Origin: Rhizobium sp. Q54
GTDB lineage: Bacteria; Pseudomonadota; Alphaproteobacteria; Rhizobiales; Beijerinckiaceae
Direction: 5' to 3'
DNA: 5,748 nt
Assembly: GCA_945901195.1 (NCBI GenBank)
Contig: CAMDKB010000301.1
Coordinates: 1-5,748, forward strand
Shown here: piece after piece, positions 1 to 5,299 of the stretch
How positions within the stretch are numbered: position 1 is the stretch's first letter
Layout of the letters: each line of letters opens with the position of its first letter
Made by a program: the position numbers and the translations under genes
The notes under the pieces: generated by a model
Database searches by the model: none
Told to the model about the DNA's origin: nothing
The model's input: the letters and a program-made list of their open reading frames with translations, nothing else

Positions 1-96
1 CTACTGCGCGTGGCACCGGGAAAGAGTTCCATCCGTCTGCGCCGCAAGGCCGCCGGATGGGACGACGACTACCTCGCCAGCCTCGTTGCCGCGTGA
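1..96 (+). CDS. C-terminal end of an unidentified protein (5' truncated by window edge)
   Basis: Frame 1 is open from the first base to a TGA at 94-96 and encodes 31 residues: Leu-Leu-Arg-Val at the start, a basic stretch (KSSIRLRRK), then GWDDDYLASLVAA at the end. The alternation of a basic strand-like segment and an acidic-to-hydrophobic helical ending looks like a genuine protein C-terminus. The next probable start follows 31 bp later on the same strand, so the two genes could be co-transcribed. I do not recognise the family from this short tail and assign no function. It could also be a chance open frame, since only 93 coding bases are visible. Confidence 0.45.
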   Translation, partial: LLRVAPGKSSIRLRRKAAGWDDDYLASLVAA

Positions 97-127
97 GAAT
101 TTTTATTCACCCGATTCCCCTGGGCAA

Positions 128-340
128 ATGATCGACAAGACCCGGAAGACAGGTGGTTCACAAGTGCAGGGTGAAGGCGATTACGAAGCCGCGCGCGAAT
201 ACAACAGTGATACACGCAAATTAGTTGAAGCCGGGAAGGTTCCCGACGCCGCCAAAAGCGCTCGTAAGGTACTTGATACTGATGAGGCCAAGGAGCTCGA
301 TGAAGCTGAAAAAGAAGGGCAGAAACCCGCCCGGAAATAG
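128..340 (+). CDS. Small highly charged protein with GEGDYEAAREYN motif, function unknown
   Basis: This 70-residue protein starts at ATG 128 and stops at TAG 338-340. It is almost all charged or small residues, has no membrane segment or signal peptide and no cysteine, and is predicted to be soluble, helical and cytoplasmic. A GEGDYEAAREYN segment (about residues 14-25) is followed by an acidic/basic helix (VEAGKVPDAAKSARK) and a Glu/Lys-rich end (DEAKELDEAEKEGQK). From memory, small proteins with a GEGxYxAAxxY segment followed by an SGK/AGKV helix are widespread in Proteobacteria as uncharacterised genes, which is why I call it real. A TTG at 86 in the same frame would add 14 residues and overlap the previous gene. 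I prefer the ATG, although neither start has a convincing ribosome-binding site. It converges on the monooxygenase gene. Confidence 0.6.
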   Translation: MIDKTRKTGGSQVQGEGDYEAAREYNSDTRKLVEAGKVPDAAKSARKVLDTDEAKELDEAEKEGQKPARK

Positions 341-380
341 CGTACTTTGGGGCGCTACGAGCTACTTCGTAACCGGGCGG
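327..380. terminator. Nested inverted repeat between convergent genes, possible bidirectional terminator
   Basis: CCGCCCGG at 327-334 is the exact reverse complement of CCGGGCGG at 373-380. Inside the loop, TAGCG (338-342) pairs with CGCTA (353-357), and alternatively TACGA (356-360) pairs with TCGTA (367-371). The structure lies between the stop of the small + strand gene and the stop of the - strand monooxygenase, where a shared terminator is expected. The outer loop is long (38 nt) and the only T-run is a short TTTT at 392-395 on the + strand, so intrinsic termination is uncertain. The left arm overlaps the last codons of the small gene. Confidence 0.35.
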
Positions 381-393
381 CTTCTGGATCGTT

Positions 394-1581
394 TTACGTC
401 AATTCAACCGTCCAGGGATTGTAGCTGAAAAGCCAGTTGGACCGTTCACGGCCCATGTTCCGGTTAGCGAAAACCTCACGCAAGGCCTCGCGCGAAGGCT
501 GGTGAAATACCCTTCCGTTCTCGGAGGATTCTCGCACGACCCGGCCGGTGCGTTCATAGCGATTGCGCTGATAGCATTGCAACGCGCCCGCGATGCTCGC
601 CTCTTGCCGCAATGCGCGCGTAAGCACTGCGGCGTCCTCGAACGCCATCGCCGCGCCTTGCGCCAGATAGGGCAAGGTTGCGTGCACGGAATCGCCAAGC
701 GCCGTTACCCGATCGGTGCTCCAGTCGGATTTCGGTTCGCGAATATGCAATGCCCACAGAAAACACGCGTCCTTGTCCGCAGCATCGACGATGGCTTGAA
801 CAGCCGGATGCCAACCTTCCACGTCGGCTTTCAATTCTTCCCAAGGGCGGCGGGTCGTCCAGGATTCTTCGCCGGTTTTTGGCTTTTTCTTGACCAGACC
901 GAAGTTCACGATCGTGCAATTCCGAATGAAATAGGCAATGGCGTGCCCGCCGGGCATCATCCAGAGTTTCTGTTCCACGATATCGAACTCTTTGGCCACC
1001 TTGCTCGCAGGGACCATGGCGCGCCACACTGAATCGCCCGTGTAGACAGGATTGTCGGAACCGCGCATTTGCTGCCGCACGATTGATTTCAAACCATCTG
1101 CACCGACCAGCAGATCGCCGGTCGCGCGCAAACCATCGCTGAACACCGCGGTCACGCCGTCGGAGGTTTCCTCATAGCTCGCCAGACGGCGGCCGAGATG
1201 AATACATCCGGGCTTCAGCGCCAGCACGCGGCGGACAAGAATGGCATGCAGATCGGCGCGATGGACATGAAAGTAAGGCGCGCCGTGGGCTTGCTCATGC
1301 TCCACCGACAAGGCGAAGGATTGCACGAACTCGCCGGTATCGCCCATGCAGAACGTGTAGGCTTCCGGCCGTACGGCCTGTTCCGCCAGTTCGGCGTCAA
1401 CGCCGATATGACGCAGCACATGCATGGCGTTGGCGCTGATCTGGATTCCGGCGCCGATTTCGCCCAGTTCGCGCGCTTGCTCAAAAACCTCAACATCGTG
1501 CCCGTCCATAAGCAGGCAAGCGGCGGCGGCCATTCCGCCCAGCCCCGCGCCCGCAATCATTATTTTGCATTTTTCCACCAT
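394..1581 (-). CDS. FAD-dependent aromatic monooxygenase (salicylate / 3-hydroxybenzoate hydroxylase type)
   Basis: This 395-residue protein is a full-length class A flavoprotein monooxygenase, a family that uses NAD(P)H and O2 to hydroxylate phenolic or heteroaromatic acids in the cytoplasm. It has the three family fingerprints. The N-terminal dinucleotide fold is GAGLGG (residues 11-16), ending at an acidic residue in EVFEQ (E34). The central DG motif is LLVGADGLKSIVR (157-169). The C-terminal flavin-ribose motif is ALGDSVHATLPYLAQGAAM (294-312), followed by FEDAAVL. There is no signal peptide. ATG 1581 is chosen because GGGAGA lies six bases upstream and the Rossmann strand starts at once. 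It lies 186 bp downstream of the Bug receptor on the same strand, with a dyad in the gap. The closest relatives are likely salicylate 1-, 3-hydroxybenzoate 6- or 6-hydroxynicotinate 3-monooxygenases; sequence alone does not settle the substrate. The long + strand reading frames over it are shadows. Confidence 0.9.
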   Translation of the reverse strand: MVEKCKIMIAGAGLGGMAAAACLLMDGHDVEVFEQARELGEIGAGIQISANAMHVLRHIGVDAELAEQAVRPEAYTFCMGDTGEFVQSFALSVEHEQAHGAPYFHVHRADLHAILVRRVLALKPGCIHLGRRLASYEETSDGVTAVFSDGLRATGDLLVGADGLKSIVRQQMRGSDNPVYTGDSVWRAMVPASKVAKEFDIVEQKLWMMPGGHAIAYFIRNCTIVNFGLVKKKPKTGEESWTTRRPWEELKADVEGWHPAVQAIVDAADKDACFLWALHIREPKSDWSTDRVTALGDSVHATLPYLAQGAAMAFEDAAVLTRALRQEASIAGALQCYQRNRYERTGRVVRESSENGRVFHQPSREALREVFANRNMGRERSNWLFSYNPWTVELT

Positions 1582-1626
1582 GCGTCGTCTCCCGGGCTGT
1601 CACAAAGCGCTATCACGAACCCAAGC

Positions 1627-1643
1627 ACTTTTGTGCCAAAAGT
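1627..1643. promoter_or_regulatory. Perfect 17-bp dyad upstream of the monooxygenase, operator candidate
   Basis: ACTTTTG (1627-1633), centre TGC, then CAAAAGT (1637-1643) is a perfect 7-bp inverted repeat with a 3-bp centre. It sits 46 bp upstream of the monooxygenase ATG, a usual place for a repressor or activator site. On the - strand it contains TTGGCA (1639-1634), which resembles a -35 box, but no good -10 follows at normal spacing. Its AT-rich arms and short centre fit a dimeric regulator site better than a terminator. The cognate regulator is not in this window. Confidence 0.4.
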
Positions 1644-1648
1644 TTAAC

Positions 1649-1663
1649 CGCCTTGATAAGGCG
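1649..1663 (-). terminator. Short hairpin downstream of the Bug receptor gene, weak terminator candidate
   Basis: CGCCTT (1649-1654), GAT, AAGGCG (1658-1663) is a perfect 6-bp stem with a 3-nt loop. Read on the - strand it is followed by GGTTAAACTTTTGG, which has a TTTT but not directly at the stem base. It lies about 105 bp after the receptor stop and just upstream of the 17-bp dyad, so it may partly separate the receptor and monooxygenase transcripts. The poor U-tract keeps confidence low. Confidence 0.25.
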
Positions 1664-1768
1664 CTCCGCGAATAGGCCCTCCAGATACAGAAACGATCTC
1701 GGCAAGGCGAATTCCCCTGACAGTGCGTCAGAATGGCCAATTTGCTTATTTGCTTCCCGTAAACAAGG

Positions 1769-2827
1769 CTATTTTACAAATTCCCGGTAAAAGTCCTTGA
1801 GCTTCGGCTCAACGTTTTCGAGCACGTCTATTGTCTTGCGTGTTTCTGCATCCGCTACAGGCGCGTAGTTGAAGCCGAAGAGCTTATGTTGCTCGGCTAT
1901 AGATTCGGCGTCAGTCGTTGCAGCAAGAAACGCCTGACGCATTTCATCTGCCGCTTCAGGATTCATGTCTGGCGGGCCCCAGATCATGTTTGAGACTGTA
2001 CCATAAAGGGTGCTTAGCAATTCGAAAGCTTCCCATTCGATACCGGATTGCTGACCAGGCTTCACACGGCGCAGCACCTCGACAAAGCTTGGTATCTCCG
2101 GCGTTAGCGGATTGTTGTGATAGCTACCCTGCGCATCGCGCGATGGAAAATGCCACAGCGGAACCACGACACCGTCGCGCACCATCACGGGCTCGACTCC
2201 CGCGCGATAACCCTGCAACGCATGGGTCGTGATGTTCGTCTCGCCCTTTTCGATAGCCATGCGAATGGCGACAGCGCCCATATACCCGCGAACGTATTTA
2301 TACTCCACGCCCAGTAATGTCAGCGCCATCCGCCCGTGTAGGTCAAGCGGAACGAAGGGCTGCTGCCCGCCATATATAAGGCTTTTCACCTTAGTCAGAT
2401 CGGCAGGATCTTGCAGCCCGCCGGGCAAGAGGTCCTTGCGGGCAAACATCACGTAAGGCCCGGTCTTGAGCCCGGTGATAAGTGTAAACTTGCGATAGTC
2501 GAACTTGATTCCTTCCGCACCAACAATCGCATTCACGGGCGCCCAGGAGTCGAACAGGATCGAGGTTCCATCCCGGTCAGCACGTGAGTACAGATTGTTC
2601 AACGCAATCATTCCGCCCGCACCTGGCATATTGCGTACAACGACCGTGGCCCCGTGCAGATGCTTGCCAAGATAACGCGCGAACAATCGCGTCGGCACAT
2701 CCATTCCACCGCCTGCGGCGAAACCAACCACAAGATTAACTGTTTTTCCGCGATAATAGTCCAGGGCCGACGCGCCGCTGCTGGCGAAGATCGATAATAT
2801 GGCAAGCGCCGATAATGCAGCCCTCAT
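1769..2827 (-). CDS. Bug/TctC-family periplasmic solute-binding protein (tripartite tricarboxylate transporter receptor)
   Basis: This 352-residue secreted protein is a Bug-family receptor, which captures small organic solutes (often carboxylates) in the periplasm for a TctA/TctB permease. The start is ATG 2827 because GGGGAG lies five bases upstream; an in-frame TTG 36 bases earlier has no such site and would place a hydrophilic stretch before the signal. Residues 1-21 form a Sec signal peptide: Arg2, a hydrophobic core (ALSALAILSIFA) and an Ala-Ser-Ala cleavage site before LDYY. The mature N-terminus has the family pattern: VNLVVGFAAGGGMDVPTR (30-47) with conserved Asp43, then RNMPGAGGMIALNNLY (65-80) and DGTSILF. 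The rest is divergent from typical Bug proteins, so the ligand cannot be predicted. No TctA or TctB gene is present, as is common for these receptors. It is upstream of and co-oriented with the monooxygenase, suggesting uptake of that enzyme's substrate or a precursor (inference). Confidence 0.85.
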   Translation of the reverse strand: MRAALSALAILSIFASSGASALDYYRGKTVNLVVGFAAGGGMDVPTRLFARYLGKHLHGATVVVRNMPGAGGMIALNNLYSRADRDGTSILFDSWAPVNAIVGAEGIKFDYRKFTLITGLKTGPYVMFARKDLLPGGLQDPADLTKVKSLIYGGQQPFVPLDLHGRMALTLLGVEYKYVRGYMGAVAIRMAIEKGETNITTHALQGYRAGVEPVMVRDGVVVPLWHFPSRDAQGSYHNNPLTPEIPSFVEVLRRVKPGQQSGIEWEAFELLSTLYGTVSNMIWGPPDMNPEAADEMRQAFLAATTDAESIAEQHKLFGFNYAPVADAETRKTIDVLENVEPKLKDFYREFVK

Positions 2828-3033
2828 GTCATCTCCCCGACCTTGTTTCCCATGGATTGTCAACCATCTGCTTATCAGACATTATTCTCGTCCGTCCGCT
2901 TGATATAGATGCTTGCACAAAATGGGCATAATCTACAAGCGAGGACGAACGCAGCGGCAAACAACCAGCCATCCTTGTTGCTGGCGGAGCATAACTGGTC
3001 GCTGGGCTTCAAGAAGATCGTAAACGTCAGAAT

Positions 3034-3053
3034 GGGCAATGCCCGCTGCAGCG
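3034..3053. promoter_or_regulatory. Two abutting short palindromes, possible regulator site
   Basis: GGGCA-A-TGCCC (3034-3044) is a perfect dyad, and CGCTGCAGCG (3044-3053) is a second perfect 10-bp palindrome sharing its edge base. The first shares its GGGCAAT half with the dyad at 3093-3110, 59 bp away. This could be a second binding site of the same regulator. Short GC-rich palindromes also arise by chance, so the call rests on the clustering. Confidence 0.25.
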
Positions 3054-3092
3054 CCAAACGCTCGTGCACTTTGTTCGTTGAGTTCGTAGCGG

Positions 3093-3110
3093 GGGCAATG
3101 ACAATTGCCC
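3093..3110. promoter_or_regulatory. Perfect dyad GGGCAAT-GACA-ATTGCCC, operator candidate for the sulfatase
   Basis: GGGCAAT (3093-3099) and ATTGCCC (3104-3110) are exact reverse complements separated by GACA. The dyad overlaps the -35 element of the best promoter candidate in front of the sulfatase, a classic repressor position. No T-run follows, so a terminator is unlikely. No regulator gene is present in the window to pair with it. Confidence 0.4.
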
Positions 3111-3127
3111 GGCCTCAATGCTATGGT
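3098..3127 (+). promoter_or_regulatory. Sigma-70-like promoter candidate for the sulfatase gene
   Basis: ATGACA (3098-3103, five of six to TTGACA) is followed after 18 bp by TATGGT (3122-3127, four of six to TATAAT). Transcription would start near 3134, giving a leader of about 80 nt before the sulfatase ATG. The dyad at 3093-3110 covers the -35 element. This is pattern matching only. Confidence 0.35.
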
Positions 3128-3204
3128 AATGAGCCAAGGGTGATTATGTCGCCCAGATGAGTTGCGACAACTGACGTGAACACGCTGCGCAAAAAATAAA
3201 AACT

Positions 3205-3210
3205 GGAGGA
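3205..3210 (+). promoter_or_regulatory. Strong ribosome-binding site of the sulfatase
   Basis: GGAGGA lies three bases before ATG 3214, within a longer GGAGGAAAC leader. It follows an A-rich, probably unstructured stretch (3191-3202). It fixes the sulfatase start at 3214 and therefore the absence of a signal peptide. Confidence 0.8.
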
Positions 3211-3213
3211 AAC

Positions 3214-4533
3214 ATGTCCGTTCAACGCCCCAACATCATTCTCATCCTCGCCGATGATCTCGGCTACGCGGATCTGTCTTGCTACGGGCGCCGCGATTAC
3301 GAAACTCCGAATCTGGATCGGCTCGCCGAAGGCGGCGTCCGCTTTCTGCAGTCGTATGCAAATTCGCCCGTCTGTTCGGCGACGCGAACCGCCCTGATAA
3401 CCGGGCGTTATCAATACCGACTGACAGTGGGCCTTGAAGAGCCTATCAATCCAACCACGCCCGGTAACGTCGGGATACCACCGGAACAGCCGACGCTGCC
3501 ATCCATTTTGCGCGATGGCGGCTATGCCACAGGGCTCATCGGCAAATGGCATCTGGGCCGTCCGCCCGAGTTTGGACCGCGCAAGAGCGGCTATGAATAT
3601 TTTTACGGCATGTTGCACGGATCGGCAGATTATTTTCGCCACGCAGGCCCAAGTGCGATTTTCGAGAACGAGATGCAGATTGAGGCGCATGGCTACAAGA
3701 CGAATCTCTTCGGTGATCGTGCGGTGGAGTTCATTGAGCGCTCGAAGGATGACGGCAAGCCATTCTTTCTGAGCCTGCATTTCAATGCGCCACACTGGCC
3801 TTGGGAGGGGCCCGGAGATGAGGCCGAGAGCAAGCGGATCAAAACGCTGCGCCATCACGACGGGGGCTCGCTGAAAGTATACGCCAACATGGTCCAGGCA
3901 CTCGACGAAAATGTCGGCCGCGTGATGCAAACACTGGATGCGCACGGGCTCTCCGACAACACCATTGTCGTATTCACCAGCGACAACGGAGGTGAACGCT
4001 TTTCCGACATGTGGCCTTTTGCAGGCGAGAAGGGAGAGTTGCTGGAAGGCGGTCTTCGTATTCCCACCATAGTACGATGGCCGGCGCGGCTGCCAGCGGG
4101 GCGTGACTATGCGCATCCCGGCATGTCCATGGATTGGATGCCAACATTGCTGGCAGCGGCAGGCTTGAAGCCGCATCCCGACTATCCACTCGATGGCGTG
4201 GACCTCCTGCCCTCATTGGCCGGTGAGGCCGCAACTTCGGAGCGCACATTGTTCTGGCGATACAAGGCCGGAAGTCAGGCTGCAGTTCTGCGGGGGAACT
4301 GGAAATATCTCAGCATCGGCGGAAACGAGTTTTTGTTCGATGTTGCGATAGACCAGCGCGAGCGGGCGAACCTGAAGGAACGCTATCCCGATAAATTTGC
4401 CCAACTGAAGGGCCTGCACGCAGAGTGGAACGCGACCATGCTCCCCGAGCGGTCGCGCCCCGCCTCCCATTCCTTCAGCGGCGACCGCCGCGCCGACCGG
4501 CACGGGTTTCCGCCGAGCGATAATCCTGAATAA
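3214..4533 (+). CDS. Type I sulfatase (formylglycine-dependent), arylsulfatase-like, predicted cytoplasmic
   Basis: This 439-residue protein is a complete member of the alkaline-phosphatase-like sulfatase family, which hydrolyses sulfate esters to alcohol or phenol plus sulfate. Metal ligands are Asp14 and Asp15 (ILADDLGYAD) and Asp257 and Asn258 (FTSDNGG). The nucleophile motif is CSATR (54-58): Cys54 would be converted to formylglycine, with Ala in place of the more common Pro and with Arg58 kept. Lys111 and His113 in GLIGKWHLG, His194 in NAPHW and Lys273 in GEKGELLEGGLRIP complete the arylsulfatase A-like active site. The N-terminus runs straight into the first beta strand (RPNIILILADD) with no signal peptide, so it should act in the cytoplasm on an imported substrate. 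It diverges from the receptor and monooxygenase genes. No formylglycine-generating enzyme is in the window. Substrate is unknown; aryl sulfate is a guess from the neighbours. The 351-codon frame antisense to it (3121-4176) is a shadow. Confidence 0.92.
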   Translation: MSVQRPNIILILADDLGYADLSCYGRRDYETPNLDRLAEGGVRFLQSYANSPVCSATRTALITGRYQYRLTVGLEEPINPTTPGNVGIPPEQPTLPSILRDGGYATGLIGKWHLGRPPEFGPRKSGYEYFYGMLHGSADYFRHAGPSAIFENEMQIEAHGYKTNLFGDRAVEFIERSKDDGKPFFLSLHFNAPHWPWEGPGDEAESKRIKTLRHHDGGSLKVYANMVQALDENVGRVMQTLDAHGLSDNTIVVFTSDNGGERFSDMWPFAGEKGELLEGGLRIPTIVRWPARLPAGRDYAHPGMSMDWMPTLLAAAGLKPHPDYPLDGVDLLPSLAGEAATSERTLFWRYKAGSQAAVLRGNWKYLSIGGNEFLFDVAIDQRERANLKERYPDKFAQLKGLHAEWNATMLPERSRPASHSFSGDRRADRHGFPPSDNPE

Positions 4534-4599
4534 TATCCATGACGGCGTTGTGAGCTTGCGATTCATTAAACGTGCTGCAGCCGCCCTCGGTATGTCTCC

Positions 4600-4617
4600 A
4601 AGCGGCGGCAGCCGCTT
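4600..4617. terminator. Hairpin between convergent sulfatase and flavoprotein genes
   Basis: AAGCGGC (4600-4606), loop GGCA, GCCGCTT (4611-4617) is a perfect 7-bp GC-rich stem. It lies in the 116-bp gap between the sulfatase stop (4533) and the end of the extended flavoprotein frame (4650), so it could serve transcripts from both sides. Neither strand has a T-run after the stem, so intrinsic termination is not assured. Confidence 0.35.
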
Positions 4618-4649
4618 CACGCCACATGCCAACGTCGCCGCGCGGCGAT

Positions 4650-4700
4650 TCAGCGCCCGCGTTTGGGCACGACATCTTTGAATATGTCGAAGGATTTTCA
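4650..4700 (-). pseudogene. In-frame C-terminal tail of the flavoprotein, cut off by TGA at 4698-4700
   Basis: Directly after the TGA that ends the flavoprotein (4700-4698), the same frame continues for 15 codons, KSFDIFKDVVPKRGR, to a second TGA at 4652-4650. From memory, proteins of this family usually end with a segment of the form Pro-x-Pro-x-Trp-Lys-Ser-x-Asp-x-x-Lys-Asp-Val-x-Pro. The residues before the TGA are Val-Glu-Pro-Ala, so the stop stands exactly where the tryptophan codon TGG would be; one G-to-A change explains it. The coding-like tail suggests a recent nonsense mutation, a sequencing error or, less likely, readthrough. Confidence 0.6.
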
Positions 4701-5231
4701 CGCTGGTTCGACGGCGCGCTGATCTTCATGCGGCAAGTATATCGACGGCGTGCCACTCGCAAGGTCCGGAATGTAGCGCGGGCAATTGGGAAAGATGATA
4801 TCGGCGGTCAAACGCACCAGCATTTGGGCGCCGGGAAAATCCGCCATCGCCGCAGTGTCGGTGACGAGTTGCGCCCGGCCATTGACGCGCAACCGGCGCG
4901 GCGTTTCGCCCAACGCAATAAAAAGCAGGCCCACATGCGCATTGGCTTTTAAATTGCCGAGCGACTTGAACATGCCGTTGCCGTCGTAATCGGGAAATTC
5001 GAGCGTATTGGACCCGGTCACGCGCACAAAGCCAGGCGGACCGCCCTTGAACGAACAATCCGGTCGCCCCTGCGCATCCGCAGTCGCCAAAAAGAAGAAA
5101 CCCGCGCCGGCGATAAAAACTTTGTCGTCTTCGGAAAACGCAGTTCGCGACAGTTCTTCAAGCTTGCTGGCAAGCGCGCCGCTGCCGAACATCTGTTGAA
5201 GTTCCAGATTGCCCTCGTGAAACATCGCCAT
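4698..5231 (-). CDS. Pyridoxamine 5'-phosphate oxidase-like FMN-binding split-barrel protein, probably C-terminally truncated
   Basis: The 177-residue protein belongs to the PNPOx-like split-barrel flavoproteins, small cytoplasmic FMN (sometimes F420) proteins of mostly unknown substrate. Family features in order are: a helical N-terminus with AFSEDDKVFIAGAGFFFLAT (31-50), GRPDCSFKGGPPGFVRV (55-71), FPDYDGNGMFKSLGN (79-93), VGLLFI (100-105), PRRLRVNG (111-118) and IFPNCPRYIP (146-155). The start is ATG 5231 because AAGGAGG lies five bases upstream; Met3 is too far from that site. It stops at TGA 4700-4698, but about 15 more family-like residues follow in frame, so the intact gene would be 193 residues (4650-5231). 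The barrel core is complete, so the shortened product might still bind flavin. It is not true PdxH, which is longer and has other phosphate-binding motifs. It converges on the sulfatase, and a functional link to that gene is unproven. Confidence 0.85.
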   Translation of the reverse strand: MAMFHEGNLELQQMFGSGALASKLEELSRTAFSEDDKVFIAGAGFFFLATADAQGRPDCSFKGGPPGFVRVTGSNTLEFPDYDGNGMFKSLGNLKANAHVGLLFIALGETPRRLRVNGRAQLVTDTAAMADFPGAQMLVRLTADIIFPNCPRYIPDLASGTPSIYLPHEDQRAVEPA

Positions 5232-5236
5232 CGCCG

Positions 5237-5243
5237 CCTCCTT
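5237..5243 (-). promoter_or_regulatory. Strong ribosome-binding site of the flavoprotein gene
   Basis: On the - strand AAGGAGG is followed by five bases (CGGCG) and then ATG 5231. The site selects the first of two nearby ATG codons and shows the 5' end of this gene is still intact even though its 3' end has a stop mutation. Confidence 0.75.
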
Positions 5244-5270
5244 CTACTGCCGAAGTTCGGATTCGAGTTG

Positions 5271-5299
5271 ACTATGCCGGTTCGAAGATTTTGCGGAAA
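5271..5299 (-). promoter_or_regulatory. Weak sigma-70-like promoter candidate for the flavoprotein gene
   Basis: On the - strand TTTCCG (5299-5294, three of six) and CATAGT (5276-5271, four of six) are 17 bp apart. Transcription would begin near 5264, about 33 nt before the ATG. This is the best match I found upstream of the gene, but it is weak. Confidence 0.22.

Larger units (their letters stand above)
2828..3213. other. Divergent intergenic control region between receptor and sulfatase genes
   Basis: These 386 bp hold no convincing gene. Short open frames on both strands (for example - strand 2933-3118 and + strand 2909-3160) lack ribosome-binding sites, overlap one another and match nothing I recognise. 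The region must contain the promoters of both flanking genes. On the - strand, AATAAT (2886-2881) is a possible -10 for the receptor, about 54 bases before its ATG, but its -35 is poor. Short palindromes cluster at 3034-3053 and 3093-3110. AATGGGCA occurs at both 2921 and 3031, and GGGCAAT at both 3034 and 3093. A looser pair, TTGCG (3162-3166) and CGCAA (3188-3192), flanks the sulfatase leader. Confidence 0.6.

Noticed and set aside
502..1032. 176-codon + strand frame across the monooxygenase
   Set aside because: It is antisense to a well-matched FAD monooxygenase and shows no family motif of its own.
2858..2863. Perfect TTGACA on the - strand before the receptor gene
   Set aside because: The -10 at normal spacing would fall on the ribosome-binding site just before the ATG and no TATAAT-like sequence is there, so it cannot be this gene's promoter.
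2933..3118. 61-codon - strand frame in the divergent intergenic region
   Set aside because: It looks mildly protein-like, but has no ribosome-binding site, no known motif and no third-position bias by eye, and it overlaps the probable sulfatase promoter.
3121..4176. 351-codon reading frame antisense to the sulfatase
   Set aside because: It overlaps a complete sulfatase with all catalytic residues, lacks a ribosome-binding site and has the composition expected of a shadow frame in GC-rich coding DNA.
4213..4701. 162-codon - strand frame antisense to the sulfatase 3' end
   Set aside because: It overlaps the sulfatase C-terminus and the flavoprotein tail in a different frame, is Arg/Ala-rich and has no recognisable domain.
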